Shown here: piece by piece, positions 35,468 to 43,666 of the stretch
How the letters are laid out: each line of letters opens with the position of its first letter
Position numbering within the stretch: the first letter of the stretch is position 1
NCBI RefSeq assembly: GCF_910593845.1
Contig: NZ_CAJVAS010000030.1
Location: 17,950 to 81,949, forward strand
Length of the DNA: 64,000 bases
From: Paenibacillus solanacearum
GTDB taxonomy: Bacteria > Bacillota > Bacilli > Paenibacillales > NBRC-103111
Direction of reading: 5' to 3'
Translations under genes and position numbers: made by a program
The notes under the pieces: generated by a model
Told to the model about the DNA's origin: nothing
Seen by the model: the letters and a program-made list of their open reading frames with translations, nothing else
Database searches by the model: none

Positions 35468-36802
35468 TTACGAAGCTTTCGCTTCCGACTTGACTCGGCT
35501 TCCTTGCATGAACAAAAAAGCGGTCGAAGCGAGCGCAGCCAGACTGACGATAAAGCCGTACAAAAACAGCCGGTGCATGCCGGTCATGAAATTCGGCGCC
35601 GCCGTCAGCAGTGCGCCCATAATCGTCACGCCGACCGCCGTTCCGATGTTGCGCGCAAACACCTGCAGCGAGGTGGAAATCCCTTTCTGATCGGCGGCCA
35701 CAAGCTGCTGGGCGCCGATGACGGATACGGTAATGAGCAATCCGTAAGCCAGGCCTTGCAGCGTCATGACGAGGCTCACGTACCAGAAGCCCCCCGTATC
35801 CGGCAAAAACAGCAGCAGCAGACCGGAAACGGATAAAATCGCGTTGCCGATCACAAGCAGCCTGCGGTAGCCGTATCGGAGAATCCACTTGCCGCCGTAC
35901 ATCCCCATTGAAATCCACCCGACCGACATCCAGATCAGCGCAAAGCCGCTGACATACAGCGAATAGCCGTGGTTTTGCAGGTAGTACGGGATATAGCTCG
36001 ACGTGCCGAATAAGGCGGCGCACGTCAGAAAGGCGTTCAAAATCATCCAGGCGATCGAGCCGTTCTGCAGCAGCCCCATCGGCACGATCGGCGACGGATG
36101 CCGGCGTTCGTTGCGGACAAACAAGATGAGGCAGAGCAGGCCTGCCGCCGTGCAGTATACATACCCGCCGCTCACGACCGTATTGGCCAGCAGCAGCGCG
36201 ATCCCTACGCCGAACAGCGCCGAGCCCATATAATTGATGCGGCTTTGTTTGGCCTGATACACGTCCTTGTACGGAATGAGCAGCAGCAGCGACGCGATGC
36301 AAATCGGTACGTTGATGTAAAAAATCCAGCGCCAGTTCAGCTGCTCCAGGAAGAAGCTGCCGAGCAGCGGCGCCAGCACCGCCGACAGCCCCCACATGGC
36401 AGTGAAGAACGCCTGGATTTTGCCACGCGCTTCAATCGAAAACAAATCGCCCGCGATAATGGCCGGGAACGCGATCATCGCGCCTGCGCCAAGTCCCTGT
36501 ACCGCCCGGTACAGCACAAGCTGCACCATCGTATTGGCCGTACCGCACAGTACCGAGCCAAGCATGAAGATCACGATGCCCACGGCGAGCACCTTTTTCC
36601 GGCCGAACAAATCGGATGCTCTGCCGCTGATCGGCGTGACGACCGTGCATAAAATCATGTAAGAAGCGAAGCTCCAGGCATACAGCTTGACGTTGCCGAG
36701 CTCGTCGGCAATCAAGGGCATCGTGGTGTTCATGATCGTGGTGTCCATCGACGAAATGAGCACGGCAAGCACAATGCTGGCCATAACAGCCAACCGGTTC
36801 AT
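35468..36802 (-). CDS. MFS transporter, DHA2-like drug exporter
   Basis: Integral membrane transporter of 444 residues with about 14 hydrophobic segments, as expected for the drug:H+ antiporter-2 (EmrB/QacA-like) group. The N-terminal pattern SSMDTTIMNTTMPLIADEL and the motif SGRASDLFGRKKVL are typical. The ATG follows AGGAGG by seven bases. It is a lone gene, converging on the penicillin-binding protein and separated by terminators. No local regulator or substrate clue is present. Confidence 0.9.
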   Translation of the reverse strand: MNRLAVMASIVLAVLISSMDTTIMNTTMPLIADELGNVKLYAWSFASYMILCTVVTPISGRASDLFGRKKVLAVGIVIFMLGSVLCGTANTMVQLVLYRAVQGLGAGAMIAFPAIIAGDLFSIEARGKIQAFFTAMWGLSAVLAPLLGSFFLEQLNWRWIFYINVPICIASLLLLIPYKDVYQAKQSRINYMGSALFGVGIALLLANTVVSGGYVYCTAAGLLCLILFVRNERRHPSPIVPMGLLQNGSIAWMILNAFLTCAALFGTSSYIPYYLQNHGYSLYVSGFALIWMSVGWISMGMYGGKWILRYGYRRLLVIGNAILSVSGLLLLFLPDTGGFWYVSLVMTLQGLAYGLLITVSVIGAQQLVAADQKGISTSLQVFARNIGTAVGVTIMGALLTAAPNFMTGMHRLFLYGFIVSLAALASTAFLFMQGSRVKSEAKAS

Positions 36803-36907
36803 ACGTATTCCTCCTCTGGCAATATGACCCCATCGTTCCATAATGCATCATCGGCCGCAATACCGTCAATACGTTAGCGAGCGCCGGATGCCGATCCGGT
36901 AAATAGT

Positions 36908-36932
36908 AAAAATCCCGGCGCCGGCGCCGGGA
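36908..36932 (-). terminator. Terminator after the ABC sugar-binding protein gene
   Basis: A self-complementary GC-rich stem (36913-36932) is followed on the minus strand by five T. It lies 49 bases past the binding-protein stop. Confidence 0.8.
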
Positions 36933-36980
36933 CGATGGTTGAAGCATGTATGGATATCATGTTTTGCCGGTTTACGCTTA

Positions 36981-38297
36981 CTATTTTTGCTTCGCCTTTT
37001 CCGCTGCAATTTCTTTATTAAACGTCTCGTCGGCCGCACGAAGCGCCGTATTCAGATCTTTCTCGCCGGCCAGCACGTTTCGCACTTCCGTTTCGAGAAT
37101 GCCGATCCCTTTTTGCTGTAAATTTTGCAGCAGTCCGGCCGCTCTCGGCGGGATTTCTTTGCCGTACTGGTACTTGAAATAAGCGCCGATATTTTTCCCT
37201 TTAAGCAGCGGATCGTTCTCTTTGAATACTTTCATCCACGTATCGCTCATTTTCAGCGCGGGGATAATGCCGTCCTTCGCGGCATGAATTTGCCGTTCCT
37301 CGCTGGTCAAATAGGCGATAACCTCGAAGACGTCGTCCTTGTGCGCGCTCGTCTTCGTGATGAAATTGTATCTGGCGCTGACCGGCGTACCGACGCCCGG
37401 CGCATCCGCATAGGTCGGCATCGAGACGATATCGAAGTTGAATTGCCAGTTCGACGTGTCCTGCGGAAATAATTGCATCGCGGACAGCCCTTTCGGGAAC
37501 AAGTTTTTCAGCTCCTCGCTCGCCGCCGCCTGCTTCGTAAGCGTGATGCCCGGCAAGGTGTAGAAGCGCAGCATGTTGTCCAGCAGCTTTTTCCACTGGT
37601 CGTTGTTGATGCTCGCCTTCTCTTCCTGCGCGCTGAGCGTGGAATAGCCGTACGGGTTTTGGTACAGCAGCAAATCGTGGTACCTGTCGCTGTAGCCGTA
37701 ATACTGCACGCCGTCGACGGTGCGCGTCATCGTTTTCGCAATATCATATACCTGGTCCCAAGTCATGCCGTCCTTCGGGTAAGCGACGCCGAACTTGTCG
37801 AACAAGTCCTTGTTGTAGTACAGCACCGTCCGGCTTTCGTCCAGCGGCAGGCCGATCGTCTTCCCGCCGGCATTCACCTTCATCGCGTCAATGAGACTCG
37901 GGTTCAGCTTCGACAAGTCATAGCGGTGCTTCTGAATGAGGGGCGTGATGTCTTCCGCTAATTCGAATTTCATCATCGTGTCTTCGATCGTTTTTTTGGA
38001 GCCGATGATCACGTCGGGTACGGTTCCCGCCGTCACGAGCTCGCTGATGAACTGGCCTTTTTGCGGAACGATCGCTTTGGCCGTCACATGCGGAAATTTA
38101 GCCTTGAGCGGCTCCTCGTAATACTTGGTGAAATCCTTTTGCGACATCGAATACAAGTAAAACGAAATTTCGACCGGTTCCTTTGGTTTGCCCGGGTCGG
38201 CGGACGGCGCTGCGCCCTCTTTGCCCGTTGTGGCGCAGCCGGATAAAGCGGAACAAGCGATCAGTAGCGAGACGGAAATCATAGCCGGTTTTTTCAA
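36981..38297 (-). CDS. ABC transporter sugar-binding lipoprotein (family 1)
   Basis: Extracellular solute-binding lipoprotein of 438 residues. A lipoprotein signal ends in SALSGC. The mature protein has family-1 patterns (GTVPDVIIGS, NKDLFDKFGV, GMTWDQVYDIA, TKTSAHKDDVFEVIAYL). The TTG start is chosen because AAGGGGG lies eight bases upstream and it gives a canonical KKPAMIS signal; the frame is open for 19 more codons. No permease or ATPase genes are adjacent, so it must work with components elsewhere. A LacI-type operator and promoter lie directly upstream, shared with the GH10 xylanase, which suggests xylo-oligosaccharide binding; this is inference. Confidence 0.9.
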   Translation of the reverse strand: MKKPAMISVSLLIACSALSGCATTGKEGAAPSADPGKPKEPVEISFYLYSMSQKDFTKYYEEPLKAKFPHVTAKAIVPQKGQFISELVTAGTVPDVIIGSKKTIEDTMMKFELAEDITPLIQKHRYDLSKLNPSLIDAMKVNAGGKTIGLPLDESRTVLYYNKDLFDKFGVAYPKDGMTWDQVYDIAKTMTRTVDGVQYYGYSDRYHDLLLYQNPYGYSTLSAQEEKASINNDQWKKLLDNMLRFYTLPGITLTKQAAASEELKNLFPKGLSAMQLFPQDTSNWQFNFDIVSMPTYADAPGVGTPVSARYNFITKTSAHKDDVFEVIAYLTSEERQIHAAKDGIIPALKMSDTWMKVFKENDPLLKGKNIGAYFKYQYGKEIPPRAAGLLQNLQQKGIGILETEVRNVLAGEKDLNTALRAADETFNKEIAAEKAKQK

Positions 38298-38326
38298 AAC
38301 AAAAGCCCCCTTTTGTTCAGCGAAAA

Positions 38327-38350
38327 GTTTACGAAAACGTTTTAGTAAAC
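38327..38350. promoter_or_regulatory. LacI-family operator upstream of the binding-protein gene
   Basis: A 24-bp near-perfect palindrome with two mismatched positions is centred on AAAACGTTTT. It lies two bases downstream of the -10 of the binding-protein promoter. Its minus-strand core, TTTACTAAAACGTTTTCGT, is identical over 19 bases to the site at 40950-40968. The centre AACGTT is typical of LacI/GalR operators. Confidence 0.88.
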
Positions 38351-38352
38351 CC

Positions 38353-38382
38353 ATTATAATTCATGTACCCCTCGTTTGTAAA
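38353..38382 (-). promoter_or_regulatory. Promoter of the sugar-binding lipoprotein gene
   Basis: On the minus strand TTTACA (38377-38382) and TATAAT (38353-38358) are 18 bases apart. The operator covers the expected transcription start, so a bound repressor would block initiation or clearance. Confidence 0.75.
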
Positions 38383-38390
38383 TGCTTTCA
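38377..38390 (+). promoter_or_regulatory. Candidate catabolite-repression (cre) site
   Basis: TGTAAATGCTTTCA matches the Gram-positive cre consensus at all fixed positions but one (T for the C of the central CG). It overlaps the -35 of the binding-protein promoter, where CcpA could repress. Short motif, so chance is possible. Confidence 0.4.
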
Positions 38391-38532
38391 TTAGCAAAAG
38401 GCATCACTTTTATCAAACGATGCACAGCCGCTCGTTTCCGCCGCCCCGGCTTGACCTTGCAGCCCGGATGGACGCATAATGGGTCACAAGAACTGCTCAC
38501 GCAGATGCGATACGGAAATGGGGTTACATGGC

Positions 38533-39648
38533 ATGACGATGACGATCAAAGATATCGCCCGCATGGCCGGCGTCTCGGTCTCCACGGTATCGAAGTGCAT
38601 TAACAATTATGGCGACATCGGCGAAGAAACGCGGCGCAAAGTGCTTGCGATCATGGAAGAAACCGGATTCAAGCCTAGTTTTTCCGCGCGTTCGTTAATT
38701 TCCAAGCGCACGCATATGATCGGCGTCATCTTCGGGCATCACGTCAATTACGACTTCTCTCACCGGTACTACACGGAAGTGCTGAACGCGTTCAAGCAGG
38801 CGATCGGCGTGCTCGGCTACGACATGCTGCTGTTTAGCAACGAACGGTTTCAGCCGCAGGGCGAAGATTATTTGGCGCGGTGCCGCCATTATAAAGTCGA
38901 CGGCTGCCTGATTTTCGCCGCGAACGATATTGCGGACGCCATCAAGAGCCTGGACCGCAGCGAAATTCCGTGCGTCGGCATCGACCTGACGCTGCTCGGC
39001 GAAAGCTCCGCCAGCGTCCGGCAAGACAACACCGCGGCCGGCGCCGCCGCGGCGGATCATCTGCTCGACTGCGGGCACCGGCAGATCGGGTATATCGGCT
39101 CGCGCTATGCCGAGCCCGTGTACCGCTACCGCGAGAGCGGCTTGCGGCAGGCGATGGAGCGCCGAAGCATCCCCGTGCAGGACGACTGGATCGTCTACGC
39201 CGGCCATCAGCAGGAGCAGGACGGCTATGAGGCCGCCCGCCTGCTGCTTGAGTGGGGCGAGCTGCCGACCGCGCTGTTCGCGGGCTCCGACCTGCTCGCC
39301 TTCGGCGCGATCCGGGCGCTGAAGGAAGCCGGCGTCGCCGTACCAGAGCGCGTCTCGGTCATCGGCTGTGACAATATCGAAGCGTGCCGGTTCATCGTTC
39401 CGCCGCTGACGACGCTCGAGCCGGGCAAGCAGTTTATCGGCCAGCAGGCGGCTCAGCTGCTGCACGAGCTGATCGAGCGGCGAGAGAAGGCGGCGAAAGG
39501 CTCGCCTGCTCCCATTCCCGCTCCTGCCAGCTCCTCGGCAGCCGGCTCCGGCGCAGGCGCCGCTACCGCGCAGAGCCGCAACGTCATTCTCGTGCAGTCG
39601 AAGGTCGTTGTCCGCGGAAGCGTTGCGCCGCCGCCTGAGCCGGTATAG
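38533..39648 (+). CDS. LacI-family transcriptional repressor
   Basis: A 371-residue regulator. The N-terminal LacI HTH is clear (MTIKDIARMAGVSVSTVSK), followed by the hinge helix and a periplasmic-binding-like core (IGVIFGHHV, GCLIFAANDIADA, CGHRQIGYIGS, PTALFAGSDLLAFG). The C-terminal region has an unusual Pro/Ala/Ser/Gly-rich insert (about 325-350) before the last strand (VILVQSKVVVRGS). GGGG lies nine bases before the chosen ATG, which opens with MTMTIKD; the second ATG is two codons later. It lies between the binding protein and the xylanase, whose promoters carry the same operator, so it is the likely repressor of both. Confidence 0.93.
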   Translation: MTMTIKDIARMAGVSVSTVSKCINNYGDIGEETRRKVLAIMEETGFKPSFSARSLISKRTHMIGVIFGHHVNYDFSHRYYTEVLNAFKQAIGVLGYDMLLFSNERFQPQGEDYLARCRHYKVDGCLIFAANDIADAIKSLDRSEIPCVGIDLTLLGESSASVRQDNTAAGAAAADHLLDCGHRQIGYIGSRYAEPVYRYRESGLRQAMERRSIPVQDDWIVYAGHQQEQDGYEAARLLLEWGELPTALFAGSDLLAFGAIRALKEAGVAVPERVSVIGCDNIEACRFIVPPLTTLEPGKQFIGQQAAQLLHELIERREKAAKGSPAPIPAPASSSAAGSGAGAATAQSRNVILVQSKVVVRGSVAPPPEPV

Positions 39649-39719
39649 CGCGTGGGCCGCGCCGCGACCTAAAATGGACTTGTGGCTTGCGGCGCACTAG
39701 CCCCCCGTTGCCAACCAAA

Positions 39720-39775
39720 CAAGACCTGTCCGTTCGAACGCCATCGCGCTTCGGTCGGACAGGTCTTGCTTTTTC
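39720..39775 (+). terminator. Terminator after the LacI regulator gene
   Basis: A perfect 13-bp stem (39720-39732 with 39756-39768) with a 23-base loop is followed by CTTTTT on the plus strand. It lies between the convergent lacI-type and xylanase genes and may also act on the minus strand. Confidence 0.88.
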
Positions 39776-39825
39776 ACCCGGAAAGACGCACCGAATCTAC
39801 CCCGCAGGGGCAGCATCCGGCCTCA

Positions 39826-40923
39826 TTACCGCTTCAGCACGTCCGTGACTGCCTGGTAGGCCGGCTTGGGGCGGAACTGCTCGTCAAGCAGCAGCGGCCG
39901 CTCCTTCGGGTCCTGCTCCTTCAGATACGTATACTTGTCGCCGACCCCCCACGTGACGAAGGCGGTGCAGTTCGCTTCCTTCAGGCAGGCCGCCAGCGTC
40001 CCGGCGTATACGTCCGCCTGCCGCTTCATTTTATCGTCCGGCGTGTTGTCTTTGTTGTCGTTCACCTTCACGTCCATCTCCGTAATTTGCACCTGCAGCC
40101 CCAGCGCTCCGAGCCTTTGCAAGTTTTGCTTCATCTTGTCCGGCGACGCATAGTTCATCGTGCGGACATGCATTTGCCAGCCGATGCCGTGAATCGGCAC
40201 CTGCCTGCTGCGAAAATCGCGCGCCATCTCGTAAATACGGTTCGACTTCACAGACATGCCCTCATTCGTGTAGTCGTTGTAATACAGCAGCGCGTCCGGA
40301 TCGGCTTCGTGCGCCCAGCGAAACGCAAGCTCGATATATTCCGGCCCGATCACCTTATGCCATATATTGTCCCGGTACGAGCCGTCATCGTTGAACGCTT
40401 CGTTCACGACGTCCCAGACGGCGATCTTCCCTTTATAGCGGGACACCACCGTCTGGATATGCTCCTTCAGGACCGCCTTGAGCTGTTCTTTATCCCACTG
40501 CCCTTCCTCCACCCACTTGGGCAAGGAGCGGTGCCAGACAAGCGTATGCCCGCGTACGGTAATGCGGTGCTCGGCGGCGAACGCCATCAGCTTATCGGCG
40601 TTGTCGAACGTGTAGCGGTCTTTTTCCGGATGCAGGCGCATAAACTTCATGTCATTTTCCGGCGTCAGCATGTTAAAGTGCTCGGCGACCGCCTGCCGGT
40701 AAGCCGCATCCTTGGAGAACGGGTCGTAATTAACCGCCGCGCCGACATAAAACCCGCGCTTCTCGGCCATTTGGCGAAGCGTCGGTGCCGTCTCTTGATC
40801 GCTTGCGGCTCCCGCCGGTTGGACGCCCTCCTCCTTCACTGTTCCGCCGTTCGCCGAGGCGCAGGAAGTGAGCGCAACGAAGGTGAGCAGCATCAGGCAA
40901 ATGCCGCCGACTTTGGATCCCAT
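39826..40923 (-). CDS. Endo-1,4-beta-xylanase, GH10, lipoprotein
   Basis: Hydrolyses internal beta-1,4-xylosidic bonds by a retaining mechanism. The 365-residue precursor has a lipoprotein signal (about 1-20, ending FVALTSC), so the enzyme is probably anchored on the outer membrane face. The GH10 barrel has the acid/base Glu in WDVVNEAF and the nucleophile Glu in VQITEMDV, with RGHTLVWH and FVTWGVGDKYT as further family motifs. GGGGAGG lies 11 bases before the ATG. No carbohydrate-binding module is present. The LacI-type operator at 40950-40968 lies just downstream of its -10, so it is induced together with the sugar-binding lipoprotein. Confidence 0.95.
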   Translation of the reverse strand: MGSKVGGICLMLLTFVALTSCASANGGTVKEEGVQPAGAASDQETAPTLRQMAEKRGFYVGAAVNYDPFSKDAAYRQAVAEHFNMLTPENDMKFMRLHPEKDRYTFDNADKLMAFAAEHRITVRGHTLVWHRSLPKWVEEGQWDKEQLKAVLKEHIQTVVSRYKGKIAVWDVVNEAFNDDGSYRDNIWHKVIGPEYIELAFRWAHEADPDALLYYNDYTNEGMSVKSNRIYEMARDFRSRQVPIHGIGWQMHVRTMNYASPDKMKQNLQRLGALGLQVQITEMDVKVNDNKDNTPDDKMKRQADVYAGTLAACLKEANCTAFVTWGVGDKYTYLKEQDPKERPLLLDEQFRPKPAYQAVTDVLKR

Positions 40924-40949
40924 GGAATGTGAAACCTCCCCGATATGAA

Positions 40950-40968
40950 TTTACTAAAACGTTTTCGT
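40950..40968. promoter_or_regulatory. LacI-family operator upstream of the xylanase gene
   Basis: TTTACTAAAACGTTTTCGT is identical over 19 bases to the operator upstream of the binding-protein gene. It lies seven bases downstream of the xylanase -10 and overlaps the expected transcription start. Confidence 0.88.
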
Positions 40969-40975
40969 TGGTATC

Positions 40976-41003
40976 ATTATATCGCAACTTCTTCGTCTGT
41001 ACA
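40976..41003 (-). promoter_or_regulatory. Promoter of the xylanase gene
   Basis: On the minus strand TGTACA (40998-41003) and TATAAT (40976-40981) are 16 bases apart, with the operator immediately downstream. The -35 is a poor match. Confidence 0.6.
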
Positions 41004-41037
41004 TACGATTTTATTATATTTCTGCTCCGTGAACATC

Positions 41038-41072
41038 GTAAAAAACCGTCCGGAACCTTCTCCGAACGGTTT
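41038..41072 (-). terminator. Terminator of the GntR/MFS operon
   Basis: AAACCGT and ACGGTTT pair (41043-41049 with 41066-41072) with an inner CGGA/TCCG stem, followed by six T on the minus strand. It lies 25 bases past the MFS stop. Confidence 0.9.
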
Positions 41073-41096
41073 CTATCCCTGTATCCTCGCGCGATT

Positions 41097-42347
41097 TCAG
41101 CCTTCAACATACCGGTTTCGCGCCGAGCCTAATCCGAACACCAGCAAGAGGACCCCGACCGCAAGCAAAACCACCAGCGGAACAGTCCACCCCTGCGTGG
41201 CATCGTGCAAATAACCGAATAGCGTCGGTCCTACGGCTGCCAGCAAGTAGCCGACGGACTGGGACATCCCCGACAGCTCCGCCGCGCCCTGGGCCGTTCT
41301 CGTGCGAAGCCCGAAAAACATCATGGCCAAGCTGAAGGAGCAGCCGGCGCCGACACCGACCAATATGGCCGACACCACGACGATACTCCGGTACCCCAGC
41401 AAGAGGCCCCCGACACCGATCAAAAGAACCGCTGCCGTCAGCAGCACGAGCGGAACTTGGCTTTTCATCCGTCCGGCCCAGATCGGCACGAGGAAGGAGA
41501 TCGGAAGCAGCGCCAGCTGCATCATGGACAGCGTCCAGCCCGCCGCGCTCAAGGTCATGCCGTACGACTGCAAAATACCCGGCAGCCAGGCGACGATCAC
41601 ATAAAATACGAGCGATTGCAGGCCCATAAACAATGCAACCTGCCATGCAAGCGCAGAGCGCCACAAATTCGTTCGGCCCGGGCCCGCCGCAGCCTGCGCG
41701 GATGCCGATGCTGATAAGGCGGCGGATTGCCGCTTATGCCCGCCGCGGATTTGCGGAATCCAGCATAAGACGGCAAGAACCGCCGGAAACGCCCAGACAC
41801 CCAGCGCGCCATTCCAGCCAAGCCCCAGCTGCTCAAGCTGCTTGGCCAGCGGGACGCTGATCCCGGAGGCGATGGCGCCGCATAAATTCATCGCAACGGA
41901 ATAGACGCCGATCATGACGCCGATTTTATGAGGAAACTTCTCTTTGATCAGACTTGGCATCAGTACGTTGCACACCGCAATCGCCATGCCGAGAATAACC
42001 GTCCCGGTCAGCAGTGCGCCCTCACCGGCCGCCGACCGCAGCGCAATGCCGGCAGCCAGAAGCATCATGGCGAAAAACAGCACGGCAGGCGCACCGAACC
42101 GGCGAGCCAGCCTCGGAGCCAGCGGAGAGAGAAGCGCAAAGGCCAGCAACGGCAGCGTCGTAATCATGCCGGCAATCGTATTGGAGATGCCCAGGGCACT
42201 CCTGATTGTGCCTACCAGCGGTCCTACGGACGTGAGCGGCGCCCGTAAATTCGCGGCAATCAAGATCATTCCTATGACAAGCACCCAGCCTTCGGCAATA
42301 GGCACCGTTTTTTCTCCCGAAAGCGGCTTAACTCTTATGGATTCCAT
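41097..42347 (-). CDS. MFS transporter of the CynX/NimT type
   Basis: Integral membrane protein of 416 residues with about 12 hydrophobic segments. The opening LRAPLTSVGPLVGTIRSALGIS and FALLSPLAPRLARRFG are typical of the cyanate/nitroimidazole-type MFS group. The start ATG overlaps the stop of the GntR gene by one base (TAATG), so the two are translationally coupled. The regulator probably controls this transporter; its substrate is unknown. Confidence 0.9.
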   Translation of the reverse strand: MESIRVKPLSGEKTVPIAEGWVLVIGMILIAANLRAPLTSVGPLVGTIRSALGISNTIAGMITTLPLLAFALLSPLAPRLARRFGAPAVLFFAMMLLAAGIALRSAAGEGALLTGTVILGMAIAVCNVLMPSLIKEKFPHKIGVMIGVYSVAMNLCGAIASGISVPLAKQLEQLGLGWNGALGVWAFPAVLAVLCWIPQIRGGHKRQSAALSASASAQAAAGPGRTNLWRSALAWQVALFMGLQSLVFYVIVAWLPGILQSYGMTLSAAGWTLSMMQLALLPISFLVPIWAGRMKSQVPLVLLTAAVLLIGVGGLLLGYRSIVVVSAILVGVGAGCSFSLAMMFFGLRTRTAQGAAELSGMSQSVGYLLAAVGPTLFGYLHDATQGWTVPLVVLLAVGVLLLVFGLGSARNRYVEG

Positions 42348-43033
42348 TAAACTTCACCTGCTTCTATCGCTTTTTTCATTTCGTCAATATGCTGCTGCAC
42401 CGCTTGATCTGCCGCATCCGGGTCATTCCGAACAATCGCCTCTACGAGATGAATGTGTTTGTTCATCGGCAGCCCGCGGCCGAAGGTCTTTTCCGAAAGC
42501 AGCGTGATCGATTCCTGTATCGCTTCGGTGATATGACCGTACAGCTCCATCAGTATCGGGTTGCCCGACGCTTCCACGATTGCCAGATGCAATTTCATGT
42601 CGGCCGCAACGTAGCGCAGTTTATCGCCTTCCGCGGCGAGCGCGTTGCATTCCCGATAGCAGTTCATAATCCGCTCCGCGTCCTCTTCGGTGCGCCGTTC
42701 CGCCGACAGCCGCGCGGCTTCCCGCTCCAGCGCATAGCGGACCTCCAATGTATCCAGCAGGCTCGATTTGTGCACCCGCCGCTGAATGGCCACCCCCAGC
42801 GTGCTGTTGGAGCAGACGTATGTGCCGTCTCCCTGCTTCGCAAATAATACGCCGGCATGACATAAAGCCTTGATGCCTTCGCGCAGCGTATTGCGGCTGA
42901 CGTTCAGCTCGGCGACCAGCTCCGGCTCGGGCGGTATTTTGCCCCCTACGGGCCACTGGCCGCTTTCGATCAGCGCCTCGATTTGAATGATTACTTGATC
43001 GACCAAACTGTAGCGAGTCGTCTTCTTCAACAT
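42347..43033 (-). CDS. GntR-family regulator (FadR/FCD type)
   Basis: A 228-residue regulator. The N-terminal winged helix shows PPEPELVAELNVSRNTLREGIKAL, and the C-terminal FCD effector domain (about 80-220) is all-helical, with the usual metal/acid-binding His and Asp residues in DMKLHLAIVEASGN and MNKHIHLVEAIV. First gene of the operon with the MFS transporter. It has AGGTTT and GGAGG upstream of its ATG. The effector is likely a small organic acid, by family analogy only. Confidence 0.92.
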   Translation of the reverse strand: MLKKTTRYSLVDQVIIQIEALIESGQWPVGGKIPPEPELVAELNVSRNTLREGIKALCHAGVLFAKQGDGTYVCSNSTLGVAIQRRVHKSSLLDTLEVRYALEREAARLSAERRTEEDAERIMNCYRECNALAAEGDKLRYVAADMKLHLAIVEASGNPILMELYGHITEAIQESITLLSEKTFGRGLPMNKHIHLVEAIVRNDPDAADQAVQQHIDEMKKAIEAGEV

Positions 43034-43188
43034 CTAATAAACCTCCAAACATCGGATGATTGGTTATTAAATTATAAAGTTGACTATAGCACATATTTGG
43101 CAGCGTGAACAGAGGTCTGGCGATATTAACTATGGCCGCAATGGGGAAAACTGGGGATGTCGTTGGCCATGCGAAAGGAGGGATTCCG

Positions 43189-43341
43189 ATGAACATCCAT
43201 ACCGAACGTTATGAAATCGCCCGGCTGAACGAGGAAGCTTCCGCCCTCGACGTCATTAAAGAGGCGGAAAGCAAAATTGCCCGACTGACCGGAAAGAACG
43301 TAACCTTGATCGCCTACGCCGAAACGGAACAAACGAAATAG
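43189..43341 (+). CDS. Small 50-residue protein of unknown function
   Basis: A charged, soluble 50-residue peptide (RYEIARLNEEASALDVIKEA followed by ESKIARLTGKNVTLIAYAE) with an alpha-helix then beta-strand pattern. AAAGGAGGG lies six bases before the ATG, a strong ribosome binding site, so expression is likely. The frame is open upstream but without comparable signals. It is followed 38 bases later by another 50-residue gene on the same strand. Function unknown. Confidence 0.7.
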   Translation: MNIHTERYEIARLNEEASALDVIKEAESKIARLTGKNVTLIAYAETEQTK

Positions 43342-43379
43342 CAGCCCTAAACTTGCAGTCGAAAAGGCGGTGAATGGAC

Positions 43380-43532
43380 ATGACTGATGATAAGGAAAAG
43401 CACGAACCGACGATCGCTCCCGGCATGAATACGCATGATCCGCTGGAGGAAAAGGCGACGGAAGAAGAGGTGAGCCGCAACGACTCGACTTCCGTGACCC
43501 GATTGTATGTCGACCGTACGCCTGAAGACTAA
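43380..43532 (+). CDS. Small acidic 50-residue protein of unknown function
   Basis: A 50-residue, strongly acidic peptide (DPLEEKATEEEVSRN) likely to be disordered. The ATG has GGCGG nine bases upstream; an ATG two codons earlier is too close to it. It probably shares a transcript with the preceding small gene, and a hairpin follows the stop. Its gene is too short to be caught by ordinary length cut-offs. Function unknown. Confidence 0.6.
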   Translation: MTDDKEKHEPTIAPGMNTHDPLEEKATEEEVSRNDSTSVTRLYVDRTPED

Positions 43533-43544
43533 GGATCGCGGCAT

Positions 43545-43586
43545 GAAAAAACCGTCCGCAGCACACCCGGTGCCCACGGACGGTTT
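43545..43586 (-). terminator. Terminator between convergent genes
   Basis: A perfect 10-bp stem (43549-43558 with 43577-43586) with an 18-base loop has six T after it on the minus strand. It ends the minus-strand gene at 43667 and may also end the plus-strand small genes. Confidence 0.85.
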
Positions 43587-43666
43587 CATCTATTTAGCGT
43601 TTTGCGCTTCTCTCTTGCTCGCCGGATTCACCGGAGCATCGAGCGGATCGCGGCTCGGCCGCCGCA

